64,000 bases of DNA from assembly GCF_030253575.1 (NCBI RefSeq), contig NC_080564.1, positions 5,996,501-6,060,500 on the forward strand, in the 5' to 3' direction. The translations under genes and the position numbers were made by a program. Positions 32,590 to 45,300 of this stretch are shown here, in pieces (within the stretch, counting starts at the first letter, position 1; each line of letters begins with the position of its first letter). The DNA comes from Rhododendron vialii (Eukaryota > Streptophyta > Magnoliopsida > Ericales > Ericaceae). The notes beneath the pieces are model-generated. The model was not told the DNA's origin. It worked only from the letters and a program-made list of their open reading frames with translations, and made no database searches.

Positions 32590-34892
32590 CACTAACACGT
32601 GTTGCATCCCAGAGCTTGCATCAAGGCGACCCTTTTGTCGCCTTATTTATTCTTGTTTTGTGCTAAGGGTTTTTCAGAGATGTTGCGCCATGTTGAATCT
32701 CGGGGTGCTATTCAAGGTTTGAGGATCTGTAGGGGTGCCCCGTCCATTAGTCATTTGCTCTTTGCGGATGATACACTGGTTTTCTGTAAAGCAAAAGAAG
32801 GGAGTTGCAAGCTATTGGAGACATTCTGGATAATTATCGGAAGGCATCGAGTCAACTCATCAATCTTCAAAAGTCTTCTATGTTTTTTAGCAAAAATACA
32901 GGAGCTGATTTAAAGAGGGCTCTTAGTTCAAATCTAGCCATTCCTGTTAGGGCTGATTTGGGGAAGTACTTAGGGCTCCTGGCGGAGGTTGACAAATCCA
33001 AAACAGAAATTCAACTATATAAAGCAAAGAGTGCTGCAGAAGTTGGCGGGTTGGAAGGAGAAAATTCTTATTCATGCCAAGAAGGAAGTCTTGCTCAAAT
33101 CGGTGGCATTGGCGCTTTCTACTTATGCTATGATGTGTTTTAAGTTTCCAGAAGGTTTATGCCATCAAATTGAGTCAGCTATGGCAAGTTTTTGGTGGGG
33201 ACAAAAGAATAATGAAAGGAAAATTCATTGGATGAAGTGGAGCAGGTTATGTCAGGCTAAATTTAAAGGAGGGTTGGGTTTCCGGGGCCTTAGTGCTTAT
33301 AATTTGGCTCTCCTAGCAAAGCAAGGTTGGAAGATCATGATGTCACCAAATTATTTTATGGCTAGGGTTCTCAAAAGTAAATATTTCAAGGATTGTTCTT
33401 TTATGGAGGCAGGTTTGGGGAACAATCCGTCCTGAGTTTGGCGGAGCATTTGGGAAGGAAGGAAGGTCTTAGAGGCTAGATTGAGATGGTCGATCGAAAA
33501 TGAGGCTTCGGTTCGCATTGATACAGATCCTTGGCTACATTTGGCTAGGGATTTTAAACCAAAGAGAATTGATGTAGACGAGAGCTTCACTTGGGTTCGG
33601 CAACTCATTAATGACGACATGGCAACGTGGAAAGAGGAGGTGGTCTCGCGATTATTTGTTCCAGATCACGCGAGATGCATCCTTTCCATCCCATTGTCAT
33701 GGACAAATAAACTGGACACGATGGTTTGGCATTTTACTCATTCGGGGCATTATTTTGTGAGCTCCGGTTATATGGCTGCTCTGGATTTGCAGCATAGAAG
33801 GCAAGGTAGCTCGGATGCTGGGCCCATTGATGAGAATGGGTCCAACAAGCGCTGGAAAGGGATATGACAGCTGCACGTTCCCAGGAAGGTTCAGGTCTTT
33901 ATGTGGAAATGCTGCCATGGAATTTTACCGACAAAGAGGGAGCTGCAGCGTAAACGGATTGTTGACAATGCTAGCTGTCCGGTTTGTGGTGATGATTTGG
34001 AATCGATTGTGCATCTTTTTTGGGATTGTCCGTTGTCCCATCGGTGCGGTTATGCTCCCCTTTTTAGTTGGATGTCGTAAATTTACAAGTTAACTCTTTT
34101 ATTGATCTGTGAGATGATTTCTTATCATGATGGAAGACTGTATCTAATAGGGAGTGGTTTTTAGGGTTAATTGCTATGCTTTTGTGGTACATTTGGAAAG
34201 GGAGAAATAGTGCGGTTTTTTATCACAAGATCCTCCTCCTTGAAATGATCAGTAAACACGCAGTGGCTGCTTTTCAGGAATTTTTGGCAGTGAACCCGCT
34301 GGTAGTTTATGAGAGAGGAGGAGGTGGGGAGGTGCAAAGGCAATTGTGGCGACGACCATCGAAGGGGTCCTTCAAGATTAATGTAGACGGTGCGTGGAAT
34401 AAGGAATCTGAGGAAGGCGGTTTTGGTGCCGTGATTCGAGATAGTAGGGGGAGCTTTGTTGGTGCTATTATGGGGAAGCTGTCGTGGTGTGCTAGCCCTG
34501 CAGTTGTAGAAGCCATGGCAATTCGAAGAGGGATTTTGCTAGGGAGCCAGTTGGGGTTATGGTCAATTGTAGTGGAGGGTGATGCTCAAGCTGTGATTAA
34601 TATGATAAATGGACAGATTGTGACTAGTCAGGAGTTGGGGGTTATTATTCATGATGTCCAGGCTTTGGGTAGAAGTTTTCAAGCCTATTCTTTTTCCTTT
34701 GCCCGTAGGTCTTGCAATATGGTTGATCATCTGTTGGCGAGCATAGGTATATTTGGTATGGGGTCTTGTCTGTAGACTGATTTTCCACCGTCGTGGTTAC
34801 TTGATCCTTTAATTAGGGACAGTCCAATTCTTGATGTAATGATTTTCTTTGTGGTTATAATATCTGTTATCGGTTGGAAAAAAAAAAAATCA
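32590..34892 (+). pseudogene. 5'-truncated, degenerate L1-type LINE (RT to RNase H)
   Basis: Frame-shifted relics of a plant non-LTR retrotransposon, in order. Reverse transcriptase: ASQSLHQGDP near 32610, then SISHLLFADDTLVFCK near 32745, which includes the catalytic FADD. RT connection: YIKQRVLQKLAGWKEKILIH and FWWGQKNNERKIHWMKW, 33014-33240. Zn-binding domain (zf-RVT), around 33860-34030. RNase H-like domain: FKINVDGAWNKESEEGGFGA to DHLLAS, 34372-34740. Several frame changes and an in-frame TGA at 33433 break it. A run of 12 A at 34879-34890 marks the 3' end. The 5' end, including the endonuclease, is missing. No convincing TSD was found. Confidence 0.9.
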
Positions 34893-34925
34893 TTCTGCAA
34901 TACTATATAGTACAGATATTCGTTA

Positions 34926-35390
34926 AAGAAGTGTAAAAAATTAAGAAACACTTGCACGCAAATCTCGTTTGCACCTTTAATATTCTCACTATCAGTCTTG
35001 GCCTATCTTCCCAAATCATATGATGACCGATCCATGATTGAAATTAAGGATTTTATGTATTAACAACTCTTTCTCCAATTTACTTGCATTGTCATCAGGC
35101 TTTGAATAACAATTAAGTACCAACTAATTAAGCATCCAAACCATGTATATAGACGCAATTAATTTACGCAATTGATTTGATTTTAAGTTTTAATATGCTG
35201 AAAGATTTGTCAACGATTCGACGAATTTTTTATGACTCCAAAGAAGCTAAAAGACACATTTTAGATTATGCATGACCTTTATTCAATAAGAATTATTAAT
35301 TTCCCCAATATTTGGATCTTAGCAGTTACTATCATTTAATTTTTCCACTATATAAGAAAACTGAAATCTTCGTGCCACGTTGCATCCATA
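34926..35390 (+). repeat. ABCB upstream region, copy A (segmental duplication)
   Basis: Starting at 'gtgtaaaaaattaag', this is about 90% similar to 58466-58735 and then to 60248-60380. It lies upstream of the ABCB first exon at 37247, as copy B lies upstream of the one at 60524. Insertions after 35390 ((TA)n, MITEs) and inside copy B make the two distances to the ATG differ. Confidence 0.85.
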
Positions 35391-35417
35391 TTTCTCCTCA
35401 CTGAATGATCATTTAAC

Positions 35418-35420
<3 letters not shown>

Positions 35421-35474
<54 letters not shown>
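35421..35474. repeat. (TA)n microsatellite
   Basis: About 27 uninterrupted TA units, directly abutting the MITE at 35475. Confidence 0.95.
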
Positions 35475-35476
<2 letters not shown>

Positions 35477-35832
35477 AATTTTCAAGTGAGGGATCCCTCA
35501 TTTTAACAAAATGAGGGACTTTCATTTCCCGATCAAAATTTGAAAATCTGAACCGTTCAATGTGTGCAGAACATAATTTCAAGGATCCAAGAGAGAAATC
35601 AGCAAAAAAAATGACCGGGAAGGGCGTCATCCGAGCAGTTTTTTTTGAACCGTTCAATGAAAACTGCTCGGATGAAGCCTTGTCCGGTCTTTTTTTTTTG
35701 CTGATTTCTCATAGGACCCTTAAAATCACGTTTTGATCACTTTGAGCGGCTCGGATCATCGAAATTCAATCGGGAAGGGGAGTCCCGCATTTTAATAAAA
35801 TGAGAGATCCCTCACCGGAACCTAACTCTATA
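35475..35832. mobile_element. Palindromic MITE at the end of the (TA)n tract
   Basis: Outer arms 'gtgagggatccctcatttta' and the reverse complement of 'taaaatgagagatccctcac' (right end) pair. Inner arms 'tcatccgagcagtttt' / 'aaaactgctcggatga' meet at about 35650. The length is about 358 bp and it is non-coding. Confidence 0.85.
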
Positions 35833-36098
35833 TATATATAAGTCTAGAGGTCGAGGGACACGCATTCAAGTCGAATGTAGACGAAATATGCACCAGAACT
35901 TCTGGCCTGTTGTTTGATCGTATATAAAGTCATATTAATATTTTGTGACAGATAAGCAACGATTCAATAAACTAACTGCGACTAGATCAGTTGACCACAA
36001 TTCTTGCATCTCACTAAGAAGTTAGGAGTTCAAGTCTCCCCATCTACGTGTGGGTGCTCCTTTCCTTAGAGGACTTTTCATTTCTTTCTTTGTTTATA

Positions 36099-36221
36099 GG
36101 GAAATGATATTGGCACTCCAAAAATTGATGCAGGCACTCCAAAATCAGTGTAATTCCAAAGTCATTTTCCTTTGTTTTTTGGAGTGCTTGCATTAATTTT
36201 TGGAGTGCCAATATCATTTCC
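36099..36221. mobile_element. Short palindromic MITE
   Basis: 'gggaaatgatattggcactc' at the left and 'gagtgccaatatcatttccc' at the right are perfect reverse complements. Inner arms 'aattgatgcaggcactcc' / 'ggagtgcttgcattaatt' also pair. About 120 bp. Confidence 0.9.
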
Positions 36222-37197
36222 CTTGTTTATATCTTATAATGAGCTTATTTCGTGTATTGGTTGAGTTGTTTGTTGAGCTTGATTGTCTCATGAACTCTCA
36301 TAATTGATATAGTCTCCCGGATTTGTACTCTATACTTCATATTTGATGTAAAAATCACTCCTCTATCGATTGAAAAAAAAAAAAAAAAACCAACGATTCC
36401 ATGAGCATCACACCAAATTATCTATTGTAGAATTAAACGTCACACCAAATTATATATCGTTTCCACTTACAATGGCATTCAAATTGTGTGAATTTACGTT
36501 GATCCGATATCATTTGATACAATTTTGGAAGGCATATATTAAGCTTCATATAATTGTGTTAAAGAGGAGAAGAGAAGATAAAGAACACTCCTGGCGTTGG
36601 ATGAAGAACATGTCTGGTGTTGGAAATGTGAATACTGATTTTTAGGGGAAGGGGAAAGAAGATAATTTAGGATTTTGGTTATAAGGGCATGTAGGTCATC
36701 TCATGTATAGGTATAAAGGTAAATAAGTCATTTTGCATTGGGGATTATGTTGTAATTAGTTGAAAATTTTTAACGAGCTAAAGGAGAAAATAGAGGGTTG
36801 TAAATAGTCACCCCCACATTTAATTGATTTTCACACTTTTCTTTTCTTTTATTTTTTTTCACAGTCCCCCCCTCCCCCTTTTATTCAAATGCATTTTTTT
36901 TTGTACGAAGGTAAAATTACATGATTATTTTTTTCATGTGTGAAGGAAAAAATATACAAAAGGTAATTTTGTAATTCTACATGAAAACAAAAAAAATAAG
37001 GTGCACTTGGACAAAATAAGAGTGTGAAAATTAATTTCTTCTTTTAATGAAAAATAAATAAATAAAACACTATTTTTTGTATTTTCTAATCAGTTCGATC
37101 AGTAAACACCTCTCGTCTGCAATTTTCCGATTGGAATAATATATGATGTAGACATCTCTCTCTATCTCCTAACTGATCAAATGGCATCTTAGAGACA

Positions 37198-37200
<3 letters not shown>

Positions 37201-37246
<46 letters not shown>
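37201..37246 (+). repeat. CA/GA tract in the ABCB leader
   Basis: A (CA)n then (GA)n run ends exactly at the ATG at 37247. The paralogous first exon at 60524 has a GA run at 60476-60514 in the same place, so the tract predates the duplication. The preceding 'gatgtagacatctctctct' (37145) is also shared. Confidence 0.85.
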
Positions 37247-37251
<5 letters not shown>

Positions 37252-37814
37252 AAAGAAGAGCATTATTGGCTCATATGGTTCCATTTTCATGCATTCGGAT
37301 GGCTTTGATAAGTTGCTAATGGGACTCGGATTCATCGGGGCCGTCTGCGAAGGGCTTTGTCCGCCCTTGACGTTCCTCTTCACTAACAAGATTATGAATG
37401 ATATCGGCAGCTCTCTTACAATCGCCGCGGATTTCACACATAACCTCGACAAGGTATTCTCTGTCTCTCCCTCCACCCCTCTCTCTCTCAATGTATCTAT
37501 ATCTCTCCATCTCCCTAGTTTAAAGGATCTGGTTCCATATCTCCAAACGTACCCCTCTTTAATTTTAATATTCATTGAATGCTTAACATTTAATCTCATC
37601 ACTTACGTAATTAGAGTGTTAATATTTGCTATCTGTGTAGCCGATCATCTAGACCAATTAGGTTCATAACTTTCAGCCAATAATACTCATACTGGACAGT
37701 CTGGACTAGTCGATCGGTTTTCCTGCATATATTGTAGCAGGAGTTCCTCCTGCCATGTACTCGTGCATGGCAACCCCTTATTTGCTACAATTATCCTGTA
37801 AAAGTATTCTTTTC

Positions 37815-37872
<58 letters not shown>

Positions 37873-40800
37873 AAAGCTAGAATAGAATGGATAAGAAAAA
37901 AACCCTCTGAACAGAAAAAAAAAAAATTTCTCACAAAAATCAATGAAAATGCAATCATATATTGTTATAGTGATTTATGATTAACACGATCCGATTCAAA
38001 AAAAACAAATTCTTCTTGCATTTTTTTAAGCAAATTATTTTTCAATGAAATCATCATATTTTAACTTATCAAAATACTTATTTTCAATTGAGCTTATAAC
38101 CAATCTACATAATCTCTCCTACAACATGGTCTAAGGTAATTTTTTATGAACTTGAACTTCAAAAAGCTCCTCTCTGTTGACCGAAACAACTGTGACCAGT
38201 ATAAGCAACAAAATTCGATAAACAACTAATACCATTTGAAAACCACCATCTTTCCAACAAGACCTTATAAAAATCAAGGTTGTCAATTGATTCTGGTACT
38301 TCTCTCGGCAATATTGTTTTCAAATGTCCAAGAAACTTTCTAAAAAAATTTTGGGATAGAAACTATACATACTCCTAATTTTTCTTGCGGGATTTATCAA
38401 TTTTTTTTAAATTTATGAAACATTTTGGTCTTTTGGTTGCCCCATGCCGAGTGGTTGCCCAAGTTCGCTAGTTTGTGGGGCTTACATGGTAGGAGGAACT
38501 CCTGCTACAAGGTATGCAGGAAAACCAACTCCTAAGTAATACCGTACCGATAATTAGGCTAAATACATTTTTGCGTCCTCCTGGGGTGTGTCTGTGGTGG
38601 TGCTAGGGGGTTGTGATCCGACGTTTGGTCTTGCCAATTGCTGTTTGATTTGGGTAGTTGTGGGTGGCCGGCGGCGGACTGGAAGGAGTTCTATTTCCGT
38701 GTGTTTAGGTTTAGGGTTTTCTTTTGGGATTGCCTTTGGCTGGGCTAGCCCACTTTGGTGGGTTAGGTTCTCTTTATGTGTTTAATTGTAAGATTTGCAC
38801 TTTTAGACTATATGATATTTGGGCTTTATTTGTAACATTTGGGCTTTGTAAGCCATTTGGTGTATTGGGTTTTATCCCTAAGGTGTGTGTGGGCTTTGTC
38901 CCATTCTGATGTATTTTCCAACCCTTTTCTCGCTCTCTTTAATAAAATGTTACTTTCATCAATAAAAAAAAACTCTTTTTTTTTTTTGTTTTTTTCCCCC
39001 TGTTTATTCCAAAATCAATAATAATATATTTTGCAAATTAATAATTCATTTGAGAATTAATTGTTGTGAAGTTGGTGATGAATTTCACGATAATTTTTTT
39101 TATCGAGAATCAATTCATCGAATTTGCCGCTACGGAATCAGATATATACTCGTGTTTGTCTAATTAGTTAAGTAAATCTGAGTTGTTTTTTTTATATAAT
39201 ATTTTGCATTGAAGGATCCAGTACAATCAAACTTACAATGATTAAACAATCGATCGACTCATAAAGTGATTGTGTTTGCAAAATAAATTCTGAAATTGGT
39301 TGTGGTAAAATTTTGTATCTAGAACAGAATCGTGCCAAGGTGATGAAAGACTTCGAATTTTTTGTTCTATTTTGGACAAATAATCTGACAAACGATTAGA
39401 ATGTATGAGGGTAGCAAAATCATACCTTCCTCGTATCCGACCAGGTAATGATATGATTACCCCGTACCCACTCCTAATGGGTAAAAACCTCGGGTGGTAC
39501 CCATCTTCAAATGACCAGATCAGATTGGTATCCATAACCATAAGTATGGGCGTGTTTTTTCAAAAAATGTGATCCTATCACATTTTTTGAAAAAACACGC
39601 CGATCATTCCTATTCCAGCGTAGGGCCTTAATGGTTGTAAATATGAATACTTTCATATGAGTTTTTATCGAATTACTCGATTTATTGATTTCATTTTAAT
39701 AGTATTTATTTTGAGGTTTTAGGTTAAATTAACGTTACTTTTTGTAATTGTATGACTCGCAATGTAAATGTGCTACAAAATTCAACAATCCTCATTTTAT
39801 TAGCATTTTTAGGCAATCAAAATATATATATTTTTTATTTTGAATAGTTAATATGAACTAATAAAGTGAATCAATTTGGTTAAAAGATACCACATATTTT
39901 GCCAACCTTAGAGCATCCACATTGGACTAATCAAAATTGGATAATCTAAAGTTGCCACATCACCTTTTGATTATCTATTTAAGGGGTTACTAAGGTTAGC
40001 AATGTAGATGTTTACAGTGGCATAATCGAACATTGATCGAATAATCAAAACTTGCCACATTACCTTTTCAACCTATAAAAATCTAAAAATTGTCACAATA
40101 AAAAACATTTTTTAAAATAATTTTCAAACTAATAAAAACATGTTATTAGAAATAGAAAATAATTTTTTGAAAACTTTTAAATTTTGAAAAACACTTTTCC
40201 AATAAAGTTTTTTAAAAAAAAAGTTTTTGAAAAAAAGACAATTTTTTTTAATAAAAGTTTTTGAAAAAAAATATAGTTTTAAAAAATAATTTTTAAATGA
40301 AAAACAGTATTTGAAAAACGGTTTAACTGTTTTTGTTTTAAAAAAATTCTTTTAATAAAATACAGTATTTTTCTTAAAAACATTGTTGAGAGAGAGAAAA
40401 GGTTTTGATTATTGGTAAAAAGTTACTAGTTTTGATTATTCAATGACCAAAATTTGATGAGTTGCTAAGAAGTTGTTAAGTTTGGTTATGCGACTGTGAT
40501 CAGTTTTTTGAGAGAACATTGCTGTAACGCCCCGAATTTTGGGTACGTTAAATAAAATATTTTATTGAAATAAAAGCTGAGTCCGGCTCTTTTATTACAA
40601 CAAAAACATAAAATGAGTACTTTTATTACAAACGGAAGGAAACTAAGGCTCCTAACTATAGCTCCGCTTGTTCTTCCATCACAGCTAGTTCCTCGGCTCC
40701 GAAGGCTTCCAAGGTGTAAAGCTCGCCCTGCTCATCTATGAGATCTGACATATTATACCCACGTCGCCACCGGTATAATATGCTAGGGTCACCAAAAAGG

Positions 40801-42314
40801 CAACACCGTGAGCCAAAAAGCTCAATAGAACTATCCAAACCCTCTAACCCTTAACTTATGAACGAAGAACATAATAACAACAATTTCCACTTAGATCATG
40901 CATATAGTCCATCCAAATATTCGAATCTACAATCCTTACTTGACTAACGTTGTGTTCATTACTTGGACTCATCGTAGACCATGTTTTTACTTCACTTTCC
41001 TTTTTACCCAAAAACTCCTTTTTAACTCACCCAACCTCGGTTCCGCCGCGCCGGTTTCCCGAGTATCCTCACAATGGTTCCGCCGCGCCGGGTTCCCATT
41101 GGCACACAACCGCATTGGCTCCGTACCGCGGATAACCAAGCACACACCCAACCTCGGTTCCGCCGCGCCGGTTTCTCGAGTATCCTCACAATGGTTCCGC
41201 CGCGCCGGGTTCCCATTGGCATACACACACATAACTCACATAATGCACCTAAAACCGGTCATTATGTAGTTTCCAAAATATTTCCTCCCTCGGATACACA
41301 TTTTTATCTTTGTTAACACACCCTAAGTGCCATGTCTCTACTATCTTGTTTCTCGTATCACATTTATCATGCATAGACTCCGTGGTGTAGAACTTTCCAC
41401 ATAAACAAGCATTTATAAATTTCCAAAATGAATACAACAATATTATCCAACTCTTGATCACATAACATGCTTGAATAATAACAACATCATGCATCTCATA
41501 CATTCTTAAACAAAGATAACCTTATCTACATAATCTTAATGATCAAAGTTACTTTCAAATGAACTTATTTTAGGGTTATGATACAAAACTACGTTATACT
41601 TAAGAATAGGGATAAGAAATTTCTACCGGGATGGAAGTTAAGAAAATCCTACCGTGCTTCTTGGCGGTAGTAGTTGGTTATGAAAATTCGGTCGTCGGTT
41701 TTGGATTTCGGCGGCGTAACGGCGTCGGTTTGCTTCGAAAGGAAGAGAGTTGATCTTTTCTCTTCCTAGAAACAACTTTCTAACTAACTAAGCTACTTTA
41801 AAAGATCTAACGGTGGTTTTGGGAGGTGGTTTGGTGGTTTCTCTCAAGAACACTCAAGAACACTAGAAAACTAGAACTTTGAAAGTAAGAACTTTTGGAA
41901 TTTCTAGAGAGAAGTGAGAGCAATGGTGGAAGGTGTGAGTTTAAGCTTTAGTATGAGCTTCTATTTATAGGCAAGGGCTCTCCCTCTCTCCCTCTTGGCC
42001 GGCCCCTCTCTCTCTCTCTCTCTCTATGTCACACTTTATTTCACATGTCAAGGTTTGATTGAAAGGTTGGAAGCTAAATTGGTAGGCTTGCATAGCTAGG
42101 TTAGTCCTTGGATGGGATTCTTGGAAGATATGTTGCAATGGAGGAGACATTGGTACAAGATTCATGGCTTAAACAATTGAAAGTTTGTACAATGGAGGTT
42201 AATGGGGTTAAGATTTGGCTAGGAAAGGAATCACCAAAGATTTGAAGTACTTTGAAAGACTAATGTCAAAGTACACATCAAATCCATCTTCTTCTTCCTT
42301 CCTCTTTCCTACAC

Positions 42315-42348
<34 letters not shown>

Positions 42349-45300
42349 GGCCTCTCTCTCCTCTCTCTCCCTCTCTCTCTCTCATGTACTAACTATATAT
42401 GTATATATATGTACAAACATGTAAGAATATAATTAAACAATAGGTACTTTTGTACAAAAGGGCAATTTAGTCTTTAAGGGTCAAAATTTTCCCAATAAAC
42501 AATTATAAAGTACGAGTACTTTAAATAATAAAATAATGTACTTTTGTACTCCCGGGAATCTTAACAAAATATTAGTTTAATGGGTTAAGTACTTTGGTTG
42601 AAAGATGAGCCTATTACCCAATGGTTAATAGAATCCCTAATGGTTATTATCCAAGGGATAATAAGGTACGAGTACTCTAAATACTAAATTAAGTTTTTTT
42701 TTGGAAAAGACTACATGTCCTTTTTTTGGAAATACACATGTGATATATATATATGTACTTACCAATTAAAATAAGGAAAAGGCTTTTGTCCAATGGGTAA
42801 AGATTACCCTAATGGTTATTGTCCAATGGTCCATGTTACTTGGGTACTTTTATTAGTAAAGTAATTGAAAAGTACTTTTCAAAATAATTATAAATGTCAA
42901 TCATAGTACTTTGCTTAAATCTTTCAAAATCCTTTTAATATAAAGAAATGGGTTTCGTTTCTCCAATGGATAATAATTCCCCTAACATTTATCGTCCAAT
43001 GGATAAAGAATAAAGTTAAAACAATAAAAGAAAACAATTAAACAATTTCTAGTCTAGGGTTCAAAAGGTTCAAGATGGGCAAAATGGTCCATCTTCGGTT
43101 AGGGATAAGTAACTAGGTGACTTTCTAGTTTGGTTACTCCATCAAGCCGGTTAGAAGCTAACTAGGCTTGCTAAGTAGGGCATATAAGTCAAGAAACGAT
43201 CCTTGAGGGTCCAAAGTGCGATTAGGGTTTCTAGTCGAGAAATACGATGATAAGGCGATCGATTGCTTAAATACAAACCACAAGAAAATCAAATAAGAAC
43301 ATCAACGAGCAATTAAGAGAAATTTAAGAAATTTCAAATAACAACGAGATTTTTATTACACGAAAAATCGGAGTTGTTACAATTGCTAACTTTAACAACT
43401 TTATGGTCTTGATTATTCCACTGTGGATGCTCTAACGTTCTATTTTTTAAATCTATAATTGGGTTAAATTTTTTATAACATAATTACATAGGGCCTATTA
43501 TTATACAATTTTTTGTCTAGCGCCCCGGAATCTCATGCCAACCCTGCCGTTGCACCCCTATGAACCAATATTTTTGTTTATTTTTTGTCTTTTTCTTTTT
43601 TCTGCATCCTATTTAAGATGATACACAGCCGTCGATTTCATCAACTAACGATTGAGATTAAAAAAAATTCCAAGAGCACACTACACGGCTACGATGCTAC
43701 AATACACAGTGCACTATAGCGTTTCCGATTCTGAGCAAAACAACTACGATGCTGCAATACACAGTGCATTTCCAATTCCGGGCAAAACGTTTACCTCATT
43801 ATAAAAGCTGTAATTTGGTACTTTTGTCTCATTAAAAGCTTTGATCGATCTGGTGCACTCCAACGATTAAGCACATGTTTCATGGCCTTGTACTTAGGCC
43901 TAGTTTCCAAAAAAAAAGGTAATTTTTTTTCTTTGTTAATTTTGCGTCAAACTTTGTACATAATTGATTTGTCTCGATAAGAGAAATTAAAAAATTTAAA
44001 GATATGACTTATCCAATTTTGTTTGGAAATAATTCAAAATTTAGCATTTTTAACCCAGCTTTTTGGATTAATAGTACAAAATTTTGAATATTTTTTTAAA
44101 AAAGGGGATAAGTCAGTAAAATTTTTTCCTATTTGACCCAAATTAACAAATACGGAAAAAAATTAAATAAGAATAAAACAAAAAAAAGTCCTTTGTTTTT
44201 TTTGGAAAATTACACCATTGGTCCCACTCCCAAGGCGCGCGCTTTTTGCGCCTCACCTGCCCTTCCCCACCCGCGCTTTTTAACCTTCCCTGAGGTTTTT
44301 GGGTTTAGACTTTAATACGATTTCTTCCCTCTAGTTCGACCGATACCGATTTCTTTTCCTCTCTCTCTCTCTCGCTCTCTCTCTCTATTGTTCGACCTTT
44401 GGACTCGTCGCCGCCGAGAACACCAACCAACTGCAGCACCTGCACCCACAGATCCCTTTCTAACATGGGTAGCGTTTTTGGCGGCTCAGCGGTGATGGGA
44501 CCCATCGACGGTTCGATTGACATTCGGCACATTCATCGATCGCCCACCATTATCCCAAGGTGGATATCTGGCATTTGGGCGTTTGATTGGCATTGTTAGA
44601 GCATCTCGAGTCTTCACTCAAATTTTCGAAACAATCCCAACGGATTGGCCAGGTTTAGGGCTGCAAACTGTGAACAAACTGAGCCGAGCTTTACAGTGTT
44701 TGAGCTCGGCTTGTTTAGTAAACGAACGAGCCGAGCCAGCTTAATTTACTTGATGAGCCGAACCTATACAAACAATTCGAGCTCTTGAGAACTGAGCCGA
44801 GCTTTGAACTGGTTGAGCTCGGCTTGATTACTAAACAAGTTGAGCCGTCCGAGCAGCTCGATTCATTCATTTGCAGCCCTAGCTAGGTTGTCAAAGCCTC
44901 AAACGTAAGGGCTTGCTCCATTTCAGTTTCGAAACCTCTCGCAACCAGAGGTTTGCCTGGTTGTGAACTTCATGCCCGAGATTAATCGAGATGTGCACAA
45001 GTTGGCGAACACATAGTTATGAGAAAAATTTAAGTGGAAACTTCCTTTGATTGGGACTTGAGGTTTGTTTGGTTTGGTTTGTTTTGTTTAAAGATTTCTT
45101 TAGTATCTATAAGTAAAGTCAAATTTAAGCGCATAAATTTAAGTAAAAGCTTCATTCACGGCATACTTGTCGATTTTGGAGTATGAGAATAACCTCCAAT
45201 TTGAGTAAAACTCCATCTGACATAAGTCAAGGTTAGTGAGGTCTAGGTGGGTGAAGACTCTGGTGGATTTTAGGAGGTTTTGCTCATTAATCAAATGAGT

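Larger units (their letters stand above)
39908..43435. mobile_element. TIR MITE in ABCB intron 1, split by a solo LTR
   Basis: The left end 'ttagagcatccacattggac' and the reverse complement of the right end ('ttagagcatccacagtggaa') agree at about 22 of 25 positions. Only 39908-40522 and 43387-43435 belong to it, and the remaining 2.86 kb is a later LTR insertion. The AT-rich interior has no coding sequence. A related but different element sits at 5743. Confidence 0.78.

Noticed and set aside
35409-35657. Open frame with an Ile-Tyr repeat
   Set aside because: It is simply the (TA)n microsatellite read in frame and the adjoining MITE.
40898-41316. Proteins with a duplicated Pro/Arg-rich block
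   Set aside because: All frames on both strands are open across the 117-bp duplication inside a solo LTR; no start context or homology.
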